Origin: Burkholderiales bacterium
GTDB lineage: Bacteria; Pseudomonadota; Gammaproteobacteria; Burkholderiales; Burkholderiaceae_F
Assembly (NCBI GenBank): GCA_020355165.1
Contig: CP070661.1
Location: 1,529,588-1,593,587 of the forward strand
Reading direction: 5' to 3'
DNA: 64,000 nt
Below the pieces are notes generated by a model. It did not search any database. It saw only the letters and a list, made by a program, of their open reading frames with translations, and was not told where the DNA came from. The translations under genes and the position numbers were made by a program. Each line of letters starts with the position of its first letter. Positions within the stretch are counted from its first letter, which is position 1. Shown here one piece after another: positions 27,648 through 37,281 of this stretch.

Positions 27648-28439
27648 CTAGCCGGCGCCGCGCTGCAGCTCGTCGACCTCCTGCGGGGTGAAGCCCGCCT
27701 GCAGCCGCGCGGCGACATTGAACGGGCCGCGCGGACGCGGCGCCCGGCAGCGGCCGGCCACCTGCCGATAGGCCGCCTGCGGATCGACGCCGCGTCGCTC
27801 GCACAGGAAGCGGAACCAGCGGTTGCCGACGGCCACGTGGCCGATCTCGTCGCGCAGGATCACGTCGATGATGCGCGCCGACTCGAGGTCGCCGATCGCC
27901 GCGAACTTGGCCCGCACCGCCGGCGACGCATCGAGGCCGCGCGCTTCCAGCGTCCTTGGCACCAGCGCCATCCGCGCCAGCGCGTCGTCGGCGGTGCGCC
28001 GGGCCATCTCCCACAGGCCGTCGTGCGCCGGGAAGTCGCCGTAGTCGTAGCCGACATCGCGCAGCCGTCCGCGCAGCAGGGCGAAGTGATGTGCCTCCTC
28101 GGCCGCCACCGCCGTCCAGTCGCGGTAGTACTGCTCCGGCAACCCGGCGAACCGCCAGACGTGGTCCAGCGCCAGCCCGATGGCGTTGAACTCGATGTGC
28201 GCCAGCGCATGAAGCAGCGCGGCGCGGCCCTCGGGGGTGCCCACCGGGCGCGGCGCCAGCGAGCCGGGCGCGACCAGCAGCGGGCGCGCCGGCCGCCCCG
28301 GCACGCCGGGCGGCTCGTCCAGCGCCGCCTGAGTGTCGAGCGCGCCGTCGAATGAGGCCAGCTCGCCGGCCGCGCTGCAGCGCGCCGCCGGCTCGCCGAT
28401 GCGCAACACACTCAAGGCGCGGAATCGAAGCTCGTCCAA
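27648..28439 (-). CDS. DUF455 ferritin-like protein
   Basis: A 263-residue protein of the DUF455 family, distantly related to ferritin-like and MiaE-type di-iron proteins. Conserved metal-type segments are HALAHIEFNAI, EEAHHFALLRGRL and RDEIGHVAVGN, which give the Glu/His pairs of two iron-binding helices. The function of the family is not settled. The start codon is TTG (27 codons before the next Met candidate is far). It faces away from the VOC-protein gene across a 36-base gap. Confidence 0.85.
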   Translation of the reverse strand: MDELRFRALSVLRIGEPAARCSAAGELASFDGALDTQAALDEPPGVPGRPARPLLVAPGSLAPRPVGTPEGRAALLHALAHIEFNAIGLALDHVWRFAGLPEQYYRDWTAVAAEEAHHFALLRGRLRDVGYDYGDFPAHDGLWEMARRTADDALARMALVPRTLEARGLDASPAVRAKFAAIGDLESARIIDVILRDEIGHVAVGNRWFRFLCERRGVDPQAAYRQVAGRCRAPRPRGPFNVAARLQAGFTPQEVDELQRGAG

Positions 28440-28475
28440 GGCCGACCCGGTAGACTGGTGCGGATTCTAGGATCG

Positions 28476-28877
28476 ATGATGAGCACCTCGGCAGCGCGCG
28501 GGCAGGTGCTTGGCCTCGGCGGCCTGTTCTTCAAGTCGCCGGACCCGGCGCGGCTGCGCGACTGGTACCAGCGCGTGCTGGGCCTGCAGTTCAACAGCTG
28601 GGGTGGAGTCGTCTTCGATCCGGCGGCGCTGCCGGCCACGAGCGCGCTCATCTTCACGCCGTTTGCGGCCGACACCGACTACTTCCGGCCGAGCGAGCAG
28701 CCGTTCATGTTCAATCTGGTGGTCGACGACCTCGACGCCACGCTGGCCCGCGCTTCGGCCGCCGGCGCGACCGTGCTGCCGGATCGTGCCGGCGGCGAGC
28801 AGGGCGATTTCGCCTGGCTCGTCGACTGCGACGGCAACAAGGTCGAACTGTGGCAGCCGCCGGCGGCCCGCCGCTAG
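28476..28877 (+). CDS. VOC-fold (glyoxalase/bleomycin resistance) protein
   Basis: A protein of about 133 residues with a vicinal oxygen chelate fold: betaalphabetabetabeta halves start at GLGGLFFKSPDPARLRDWYQRVLGL and FMFNLVVDDLDATLARASAAG. The end CDGNKVELWQPP is the typical terminal strand with a metal-ligand Glu. Two adjacent ATG codons (28476, 28479) can start it. The reaction is unknown; such proteins include glyoxalases, dioxygenases and antibiotic-binding proteins. Divergent from the DUF455 gene. Confidence 0.85.
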   Translation: MMSTSAARGQVLGLGGLFFKSPDPARLRDWYQRVLGLQFNSWGGVVFDPAALPATSALIFTPFAADTDYFRPSEQPFMFNLVVDDLDATLARASAAGATVLPDRAGGEQGDFAWLVDCDGNKVELWQPPAARR

Positions 28878-28927
28878 ACAGCCCGTCGGCGAACAACCGC
28901 GCGTCGGCCTGGCGGCCGCGACCGCAC

Positions 28928-29605
28928 TCAGGCGGCGGCGCGTTCCGCCGCTGCCAGTTCGGCGCCGACGCGCAGGTGCGCTTCGCGCACGTGGGCGCCG
29001 ATCAGCCGTGCCGCCTGCCCGGCGTCGCCGGCAGCGATCGCATCGACGATCGCCGCGTGCTCCTTCCACACCTTCTGCGTGAAGCGCGGCCGCTGCAGCA
29101 CCTCGCCCATCGAGCGGCGCAGGTGCTGCCAGTGAGTCTGCATCGCCCCGATGATCAGCGGATTGCCGCTGGCTTCGTAAATCAGCGAGTGGAAGTCGAC
29201 GTCGGCCTGCAGCACGGCCTTGGCGTCGCCGGCGGCGGCCACCCGCCTGCCCTCGGCGACCAGCGCCCTGGCACGGGCCAGCTGCTCGCGGCTGATTCTG
29301 GCTGCCGCCAGCGAGGCGGCGAGCGGCTCGACCGCGGCGCGGAACTCGTAGATGGCGTCGAAACGCGCGCGGTCGGCGGCAGCCACGCTCAGGCCGCGGC
29401 GGCCGTGCTCGGTCAGGAAGCCCTGCTGCCTGAGCAGGCCAAGCGCGGTCATCACCGGCTGACGCGAGACGTGCAGACGGGCGGCCAGCTCGTCCTGCGT
29501 GACGCGGGCGCCTGCCGCCAGCGAGCCGTCGCAGATGGCGTCGAGGATCGACTGGTAGACGCGCTCGACCAGCGTCTTGTGCGGCTTCAGCGATTCCATC
29601 GGCAT
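28928..29605 (-). CDS. GntR-family (FCD/FadR subfamily) transcriptional regulator
   Basis: A 225-residue regulator. The N-terminal winged helix (about 10-72) has the recognition region TQDELAARLHVSRQPVMTAL. The C-terminal FCD effector domain has the metal/ligand residues in DVDFHSLIYEASGNP and WKEHAAIVDAI. The start is read at 29605, seven bases after AGGGGA. It is divergent from the hcm operon, and the gap holds a 14-base inverted repeat, so it is probably the local regulator, with a CoA ester or hydroxy acid as effector (inference). Confidence 0.88.
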   Translation of the reverse strand: MPMESLKPHKTLVERVYQSILDAICDGSLAAGARVTQDELAARLHVSRQPVMTALGLLRQQGFLTEHGRRGLSVAAADRARFDAIYEFRAAVEPLAASLAAARISREQLARARALVAEGRRVAAAGDAKAVLQADVDFHSLIYEASGNPLIIGAMQTHWQHLRRSMGEVLQRPRFTQKVWKEHAAIVDAIAAGDAGQAARLIGAHVREAHLRVGAELAAAERAAA

Positions 29606-29679
29606 CGGCCATCCCCTGAATGCGCGCCGCCGGTGCGGCGCCGTTTGACAGGCACCGCCCGCTGCGGCGATGCTTCGCA

Positions 29680-29693
29680 TATCGTATACGGTA
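29680..29693. promoter_or_regulatory. Probable operator of the GntR/hcm divergent region
   Basis: The inverted repeat TATCGTATACGGTA has a perfect eight-base core CGTATACG centred on GTATAC, with one mismatched pair outside it. It lies between the regulator start (29605) and hcmB (29745). GTATAC-type palindromes are typical FCD-GntR operators. No convincing -35/-10 pair could be assigned on either strand. Confidence 0.5.
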
Positions 29694-29709
29694 TTCTGAA
29701 ATCAGCAAG

Positions 29710-29727
29710 GCCGGCCGCGCGGCCGGC
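29710..29727 (+). other. Perfect 18-base palindrome in the hcmB leader
   Basis: Bases 29710-29727 are a perfect G/C palindrome. In mRNA this would be a stable hairpin with almost no loop, placed 17 bases before the hcmB start and just before the GAGG ribosome-binding segment (29732-29735). It could affect translation or transcript stability. It could also simply be GC-rich sequence, and no function is shown. Confidence 0.35.
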
Positions 29728-29744
29728 TGAGTGAGGCGCCTCCG

Positions 29745-30152
29745 ATGAGCACTCCGATTCGAGTACTTCTGGCCAAGGTCGGCCTCGACGGCCACGACCG
29801 CGGCGTCAAGGTCGTGGCCCGCACCCTGCGCGACGCCGGCATGGACGTCATCTACTCCGGCCTGCACCGCACCCCCGACGAGGTGGTCAGCACGGCGATC
29901 CAGGAGGACGTCGACATCCTCGGCGTCAGCCTGCTGTCCGGCGTGCAGATGACCGTCTTTCCCAAGATCTTCCGGCTGCTCGACGAACGGCAGGCCAACG
30001 ACATCATCGTCGTGGCCGGCGGCGTGATGCCCGACGAGGACGTGGCCGCGCTGAAGAAGATGGGCGTGGCCGAGGTCATGCTGCAGGACACCCCGCCACA
30101 GGCGATCATCGACACGCTGACCCGCCTGGTCCAGAGCCGCGGCCCGCGCTGA
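29745..30152 (+). CDS. hcmB: 2-Hydroxyisobutyryl-CoA mutase small subunit (B12-binding)
   Basis: The cobalamin-binding subunit of the B12 mutase encoded here. It is 135 residues. The signature D-x-H-x-x-G is present as Asp15, His17, Gly20 (GLDGHDRG), giving base-off/His-on binding; LLSG and GGVMPDED are further conserved loops. The separate small subunit plus separate large subunit is the arrangement of isobutyryl- and 2-hydroxyisobutyryl-CoA mutases, unlike fused methylmalonyl-CoA mutase. It is the first gene of the operon. Alternative: the small subunit of a related acyl-CoA mutase; the large subunit decides (see 32643-34331). Confidence 0.88.
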   Translation: MSTPIRVLLAKVGLDGHDRGVKVVARTLRDAGMDVIYSGLHRTPDEVVSTAIQEDVDILGVSLLSGVQMTVFPKIFRLLDERQANDIIVVAGGVMPDEDVAALKKMGVAEVMLQDTPPQAIIDTLTRLVQSRGPR

Positions 30153-30216
30153 CCGCCGGCGCCGTCCCCAGCACCGCTTTCGCCGCCCGCCGGCGGCCGC
30201 CCGGAGACCCCCCGCC

Positions 30217-31659
30217 ATGGCCCAGATGGAACAGTGGTCCTTTCCGCCGCGCTTCGACGACGGCTACCTGCCGCCGCCGCAGAGCCGCTACTGGTTCCCG
30301 GTGCGCGAGACGATGCCGCCGGCGCAGCGCGAGGCGGCGATCCTCGTCCGGCTGCAGGAGGTGTGCCGCTACGCCTACGAGCGCGCGCCGTTCTACCGGC
30401 GCAAGTGGGACGAGGCCGGCTTCCATCCGAGCCAGCTGAAGTCGCTGGAGGACTTCGAAACGCGGGTGCCGGTGGTCAGGAAGACCGACCTGCGCGCCTC
30501 GCAGGCGGCGCAGCCGCCGTTCGGCGACTACCTGTGCGTTGCCGAGGACGAGATCTTCCACGTGCACGGCACCAGCGGCACCACCGGCCGGCCGACCGCG
30601 TTCGCGATCGGGCGGGACGACTGGCGGGCGATCGCCAATGCCCACGCAAGGATCATGTGGGGCATGGGCCTGCGGCCCGGCGACATGATCTGCGTGGCCG
30701 CCGTGTTCAGCCTCTACCTGGGCAGCTGGGGCGCGCTGGCCGGCGCCGAGCGGCTGCGCGCCAAGGCCTTCCCGTTCGGCGCCGGCGCGCCCGGCATGAG
30801 CGCCCGCCTGGCCCAGTGGCTGCACACGATGAAGCCGGCCGCCTTCTACGGCACGCCGAGCTATGCGATCCACCTGGCCGAGGTCGCCCGCGAAGAGAAG
30901 CTCGATCCGCGCGACTTCGGCCTGCGCTGCCTGTTCTTCTCTGGCGAGCCCGGCGCCTCGGTGCCGGGAGTCAAGGAACGCATCGAGGAGCTGTACGGGG
31001 CCAGGGTCTACGACTCGGGCTCGATGGCCGAGATGACGCCGTGGATGAACGTCGCCGGAACCCGCGAGAGCAGCCAGGGCATGCTGTGCTGGCAGGACAT
31101 CGTCTACACCGAGGTGTGCGACCCGGCGACCTGCCGCCGCGTGCCGTACGGCCAGCGCGGCACGCCGGTGTACACGCACCTGGAGCGCACCAGCCAGCCG
31201 ATGATCCGGCTGCTGTCGGGCGACCTGACGCTGTGGGTCAACGAGGACAATGCCTGCGGCCGCACCTATCCGCGGCTGCCGCAGGGGATCTTCGGCCGCA
31301 TCGACGACATGTTCACGATCCGCGGCGAGAACATCTACCCGAGCGAGGTCGATGCGGCGCTGAACCAGCTGACCGGCTACGGCGGCGAGCACCGCATCGT
31401 GATCACGCGCGAGGCGTCGATGGACGAGCTGCTGCTGCGCGTGGAACCGAGCGAGGGGCTGTTCCGCGACGGCGACGCCGCGCTCGAGGGCTTCCGCAGG
31501 TCGGTCGCGCAGAAGCTGCAGACCGTGCTCGGCGTCCGCGCCCAGGTCGAGCTGGTGCCGCCGGGGTCGATCCCGCGTACCGACTTCAAGGCGCGCCGGG
31601 TGATCGACGACCGCGAGGTCTTCCGCGCGCTGAACGCCGAGCTGCACCGCAATGGCTAG
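30217..31659 (+). CDS. Acyl-CoA ligase, phenylacetate-CoA ligase family (probable 2-hydroxyisobutyrate-CoA ligase)
   Basis: A 480-residue AMP-forming ligase of the PaaK type. The substrate region starts YERAPFYRRKWDEAGFHP; the P-loop is HVHGTSGTTGRPTAF; the hinge and C-terminal domain contain GRIDDMFTIRGENIYPSEVD. From position between hcmB and meaH it most likely makes the CoA ester of the mutase substrate, 2-hydroxyisobutyrate or a similar hydroxy acid. The same order (small subunit, ligase, MeaB-like, large subunit) is, from memory, that of the tert-butyl alcohol degraders Methylibium and Aquincola. The 64-base gap before it is the only gap above 15 bases inside the operon. Confidence 0.85.
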   Translation: MAQMEQWSFPPRFDDGYLPPPQSRYWFPVRETMPPAQREAAILVRLQEVCRYAYERAPFYRRKWDEAGFHPSQLKSLEDFETRVPVVRKTDLRASQAAQPPFGDYLCVAEDEIFHVHGTSGTTGRPTAFAIGRDDWRAIANAHARIMWGMGLRPGDMICVAAVFSLYLGSWGALAGAERLRAKAFPFGAGAPGMSARLAQWLHTMKPAAFYGTPSYAIHLAEVAREEKLDPRDFGLRCLFFSGEPGASVPGVKERIEELYGARVYDSGSMAEMTPWMNVAGTRESSQGMLCWQDIVYTEVCDPATCRRVPYGQRGTPVYTHLERTSQPMIRLLSGDLTLWVNEDNACGRTYPRLPQGIFGRIDDMFTIRGENIYPSEVDAALNQLTGYGGEHRIVITREASMDELLLRVEPSEGLFRDGDAALEGFRRSVAQKLQTVLGVRAQVELVPPGSIPRTDFKARRVIDDREVFRALNAELHRNG

Positions 31660-31671
31660 AGCCGCGGGCGC

Positions 31672-32642
31672 ATGAGCTACGTCCCGTCGATGCAGCTGCT
31701 GGCGCAGGCCGCCGAAGGCAACCTGCGCGCGGCCGGCCGGCTGATCTCGCGCGCCGAGGCCGGCGTCGACGAGGCGCGGCCGGCGCTGGCCGAGATCTAC
31801 CGGCGCGCCGGCGCGGCGCACGTGATCGGGCTGACCGGCGTGCCGGGCAGCGGCAAGTCGACCCTGGTGGCCAAGCTCACCGCGGTGCTGCGCAGCCGCG
31901 GCGAGAAGGTCGGCATCGTCGCCGTCGACCCGTCGAGCCCGTATTCCGGCGGCGCGATCCTCGGCGACCGGATCCGCATGACCGAGCTGGCGGCCGACCC
32001 CGGGGTGTTCATCCGCAGCATGGCGACGCGCGGCGCCACCGGCGGCATGGCGCGGGCGGCGCTCGACGCCGTCGACGTGCTCGACGTCGCCGGCTTCCAG
32101 ACGGTGCTCGTCGAAACCGTCGGCGTCGGCCAGGACGAGGTCGAGATCGCCAAGGCCTCCGACACCACCATCGTCGTCTCGGCGCCGGGGCTGGGCGACG
32201 AGATCCAGGCGATCAAGGCCGGCATCCTGGAGATCGCCGACATCCACGTCGTCAGCAAGTGCGACCGCGACGACGCCAACCGCACGCTGACCGACCTGAA
32301 GCAGATGCTGACCCTGGGCACGCTGCTGCAGAGCAAGCCGCTGTGGCAGGTCCCGGTCGTCGGCATCAGTTCCTACACCGGCGAGGGCATCGACGAGCTG
32401 CTCGAACGCATCGACGGGCATCGGGCGACGCTGCGCTCGACCGAACTCGGCGCCCAGCGCCGCCGCCGTGTCGCCGCCTTCCGCCTGGCCAAGACGGCCG
32501 AGGCGATGCTGCTCGAGCGCTTCGCGGCAGCGGCCGGCGCGCTGGCGCCGCCGCTGGCCGACCGGCTGGCCGAGCGCGGCACCGATCCGTACTCGGCGGC
32601 GCAATCGCTGATCGAACAGACGCTACGCAACGGAGGACGCCG

Positions 32643-32646
<4 letters not shown>
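31672..32646 (+). CDS. meaH: MeaB/ArgK-type GTPase, mutase chaperone
   Basis: A 324-residue G3E-type GTPase that loads and protects B12 acyl-CoA mutases from inactivation. It has Walker A GVPGSGKS near residue 52, GVDP-like AVDPSSPYSGGAILGDR, the switch ETVGVGQDEVE and the guanine motif SKCDR. The ArgK name is historical; it is not an arginine kinase. Its stop overlaps the hcmA start (ATGA at 32643-32646), coupling translation of chaperone and client. The symbol follows the hcm-associated form and could equally be meaB. Confidence 0.9.
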
Positions 32647-34331
<1,685 letters not shown>

Positions 34332-34338
34332 GCCCGCC

Positions 34339-36078
34339 GTGCCGCCCGCCCTCCTGCCCGACAGCGTCGCCGGGGTCATCGCCCGCTGCCTGAAGGCACG
34401 CGGCATCGACCGCGTCTTCGGCCTGTGCGGCGGCCACGTGATGCCGATCTGGATGCGACTCGATGCCGAGGGCATCGCCATCGTCGACGTGCGCGACGAG
34501 CGCGCCGCTGTCTACATGGCCCATGCCTACGGCCTGCTGACCGGGCGCGTCGGCGTCGCCCTGGTCACTGCCGGGCCCGGCGTGACCAACGCGATGACCG
34601 GCATCGCCAACGCGCATGTGGCCAGGGCACCGGTGCTGGTCCTGTCGGGCACGCCGCCGCGGCCGCAGGAAAACCGCGGCGCGCTGCAGGACATCGTGCA
34701 CACGGAGCTCGTGCGGTCGGTCACCCGCTACGCGCGCAGCGTGCGCGAGCCGTCGCTCGCCCTGGCCGAGCTCGACGAAGCCTTCGCCCGCGCCGCCGGA
34801 CACGGCGGCGAGCCGGGGCCGGCCTTCCTCGACTTCCCGACCGACACGCTGCGCGCTGTCGTGCCGGCGGCAGTGCAGCTGGCCGAGCACTTCGCCGGCA
34901 GGCCTCGCCCCTTGCTCGCGGCCCCGGCCGACGCGGTGGCGCGGGCCGTCGACATGCTGTGGTCGGCCAGGCGGCCGCTGGTGATCAGCGGCCGCGGCGC
35001 CGCCGGCGCCGGCGACGAATTGATCGCCCTGCTCGACGCCCTCGGCGCGCCTTACCTCGACACCGGCGAAAGCAAGGGGCTGGTGGCCGAGGACCATCCG
35101 TCGGTGGTCGCTGCCGTGCGCGGCGCCGTGCTCGGCGAGGCCGACCTGGTGCTGACCGTCGGCCGGCGGCTCGACTTCCAGCTCGGCTACGGCTCGCCGG
35201 CGGTCTTCGGCGACGCCCGTTTCCTGCGCGTTGCGGACACCGCCGCTGAACTGCGCGACAACCGCCGCGGCGAAGTCGAACTGCTCGCCACGCCGGCGCT
35301 GGCGCTGCGGCAGATCGTCGGCCAGGCCAGGGGCCGGATCCCGGCAATCGACCGCGCGTGGCTAGCCGACCTGCGGGCCAGGCACGAGGAACGCGCGGCC
35401 CGCCTGCGCGAGTCGATGCGAAGCGCGCCGGACGACGCCGACGGACGCATGCATCCGAACCGCCTGCTCGCTCTCGTGCAGGAGGCGATCGGCGACGACG
35501 CGGTGGTGGTGGCCGACGGCGGCGACTTCCTCTCCTTCGCGCGCGTCGGCACGCAATGCAGCACCTACCTCGACCCCGGCTCGCTCGGCTGCATCGGCGT
35601 CGGAACGCCGTTCGGCATCGCCGCCGCCCTGGCCTGCCCCGGCCGCACGGTGGCGGTGCTGACCGGCGACGGCGCCTTCGGCTTCAATGCGATGGAGATC
35701 GATACGGCCGCCCGCCACCGCGTGCCTGTTCTGATCGTGGTCGCCAACAATGGCGCCTGGCAGATCGAGGTGCACGACCAGATGACGACGCACGGCAAGG
35801 TGGTCGGCACGCGGCTGCAGCATGCCGACCACGCGGCGATGGCGCGCGCCTTCGGCGCCCACGGCGAGCGCGTCGAACGCGCGGCCGACCTGCCGGGCGC
35901 GCTGCAGCGCGCGCTGCAGGCCAACCGCCGCGGCTGCCCGGCGCTGCTCGACGTGCTGGTCAGCGGCGATGCCGTGTCCTCCGATGCAAGGAGCGGGCTG
36001 GCCTGGGTGCCGGACCTGCAGCCGCTCGCCGCCTGGGACGATGCGGAGCGCCGCTGGCGCGGTGCCGGCCCAAACTGA
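34339..36078 (+). CDS. Thiamine-diphosphate enzyme, 2-hydroxyacyl-CoA lyase-like
   Basis: A 579-residue enzyme of the acetolactate synthase/oxalyl-CoA decarboxylase/2-hydroxyacyl-CoA lyase group, with a GTG start. Glu54 (RDERAA) is the thiamine-activating Glu. The diphosphate motif runs from GDGAFGF (443-449) to ANNGAW (469-474). The MEIDTAARH stretch resembles the lyase/oxalyl-CoA branch more than acetolactate synthase. It begins 8 bases after hcmA, so it belongs to the operon. The closest parallel I know is the actinobacterial lyase that splits 2-hydroxyisobutyryl-CoA to acetone and formyl-CoA. Substrate here is inferred from context. Confidence 0.75.
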   Translation: MPPALLPDSVAGVIARCLKARGIDRVFGLCGGHVMPIWMRLDAEGIAIVDVRDERAAVYMAHAYGLLTGRVGVALVTAGPGVTNAMTGIANAHVARAPVLVLSGTPPRPQENRGALQDIVHTELVRSVTRYARSVREPSLALAELDEAFARAAGHGGEPGPAFLDFPTDTLRAVVPAAVQLAEHFAGRPRPLLAAPADAVARAVDMLWSARRPLVISGRGAAGAGDELIALLDALGAPYLDTGESKGLVAEDHPSVVAAVRGAVLGEADLVLTVGRRLDFQLGYGSPAVFGDARFLRVADTAAELRDNRRGEVELLATPALALRQIVGQARGRIPAIDRAWLADLRARHEERAARLRESMRSAPDDADGRMHPNRLLALVQEAIGDDAVVVADGGDFLSFARVGTQCSTYLDPGSLGCIGVGTPFGIAAALACPGRTVAVLTGDGAFGFNAMEIDTAARHRVPVLIVVANNGAWQIEVHDQMTTHGKVVGTRLQHADHAAMARAFGAHGERVERAADLPGALQRALQANRRGCPALLDVLVSGDAVSSDARSGLAWVPDLQPLAAWDDAERRWRGAGPN

Positions 36079-36211
36079 GTGCCGGTGCACTCCCGGAGCG
36101 ACGGCCCGCCTGCGCTACCCTTGCCATTCGGCCGCAGCGCCCCCACGTCCGCCGCATAGCCGCGAGCCGCACGGCGGCGCGCCGGCGCCGCAACCCAACC
36201 GATCCGCCGCA

Positions 36212-37264
36212 ATGACGACCCACGCCGCACTGAACGTCCTGCCCTACCTGGGCAGCAGTCCCCAGCTCGCCGACCCGCCCCGGCATGCCGCGGCCGGACA
36301 CGCGCTGGTCGGTCGCATCACCCTCGGCCGCGACGCCTGGCTCGGCGCCGGCGCGGTGATCCGTGCCGACGGCCACTACGTCCGTGCCGGCGACGGCCTG
36401 CACATGGGGCGCGGGGCGACGGTGCACATTGCGCACGACGTCTACCCGACGCTGATCGGCGACCGGGTCGTGGTCGGCGCCAACGCCGTCGTTCATGCCT
36501 GCACCGTGCACGACGACTGCGTGATCGAGGAGGACAGCGTGGTCCTCGACGGCTCGGTCGTCGAGGCCGGCAGCGTGATCGAATCGGCAAGCGTCGTGTT
36601 CTCGCGAAGCCAGCTGGCGGGCGGGTGGCTTTACGCCGGACGGCCGGCCAAGCCGGTGCGCGAGCTCGCGCCCGGCGAACTGGCGCAGCGGCGCGCCGCG
36701 CTGCGCGCCCGCAATGAAGCCGCCTCTGGCGAGTGGCCGGTGGTCGAGTTCGATGCCGCCGGCCTCGACCGCACCGCCTTCGTCGGCAACACCGCACGGC
36801 TGCATGGGCGCATCGAAGCCGCCGAGAAGAGCAGCATCTGGTACGGCTGCCTGCTCGACGCCGGCGGCGGCATCGCCATCGGTGCCCGCAGCAACGTGCA
36901 GGACAACTCGGTGCTGCGGCCGGCCGGCGGCGCGATCCGCATCGGCGTCGACACCACCATCGGCCACAACGTCGAGCTGGCCGGCTGCACGATCGGCGAC
37001 CGCTGCCTGATCGGCATCGGCAGCCGCGTCGCACCGGGGACGGTGGTCGAGGACGATGTCTTCCTGGCCGCCGGGGCGACCACCACGCCGGGACAGGTGC
37101 TGGCAAGCGGCTTCCTCTGGGGCGGCCAGCCGGCGCGCGAACTGACCGCGCTCGACAAGCGCAAGAAGGCGCTGGTGCTCGAAACCATCATCACCTACTG
37201 CGACTACGCCGAGGTGCTGCAACGGGCGCAGGTCGAGGCGGCCGCCGCGCGCCGCGCCGCTTGA
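36212..37264 (+). CDS. Double gamma-carbonic-anhydrase-like protein
   Basis: A 350-residue protein with two left-handed beta-helix (hexapeptide) domains, about 28-150 and 185-320, and a helical C-terminus. Compared with the zinc His of gamma-carbonic anhydrase (81, 117, 122 in Cam), domain 1 keeps the first and third (His72 in ATVHIAH, His95 in AVVHACT) and has Ala90 at the second. Domain 2 keeps only the second (His252 in TIGHNVELAG), with Arg236 and Ala257 at the others. Single-domain YrdA/PaaY proteins are about 170-180 residues. It is followed by hslO after 17 bases, the usual neighbour. Confidence 0.85.
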   Translation: MTTHAALNVLPYLGSSPQLADPPRHAAAGHALVGRITLGRDAWLGAGAVIRADGHYVRAGDGLHMGRGATVHIAHDVYPTLIGDRVVVGANAVVHACTVHDDCVIEEDSVVLDGSVVEAGSVIESASVVFSRSQLAGGWLYAGRPAKPVRELAPGELAQRRAALRARNEAASGEWPVVEFDAAGLDRTAFVGNTARLHGRIEAAEKSSIWYGCLLDAGGGIAIGARSNVQDNSVLRPAGGAIRIGVDTTIGHNVELAGCTIGDRCLIGIGSRVAPGTVVEDDVFLAAGATTTPGQVLASGFLWGGQPARELTALDKRKKALVLETIITYCDYAEVLQRAQVEAAAARRAA

Positions 37265-37281
37265 GGTCCGTTGCGGCTCGG

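Noticed and set aside
34339-36078. Acetolactate synthase large subunit
   Set aside because: No regulatory small subunit gene follows, and the MEIDTAARH stretch and operon context fit the hydroxyacyl-CoA lyase/oxalyl-CoA group better.
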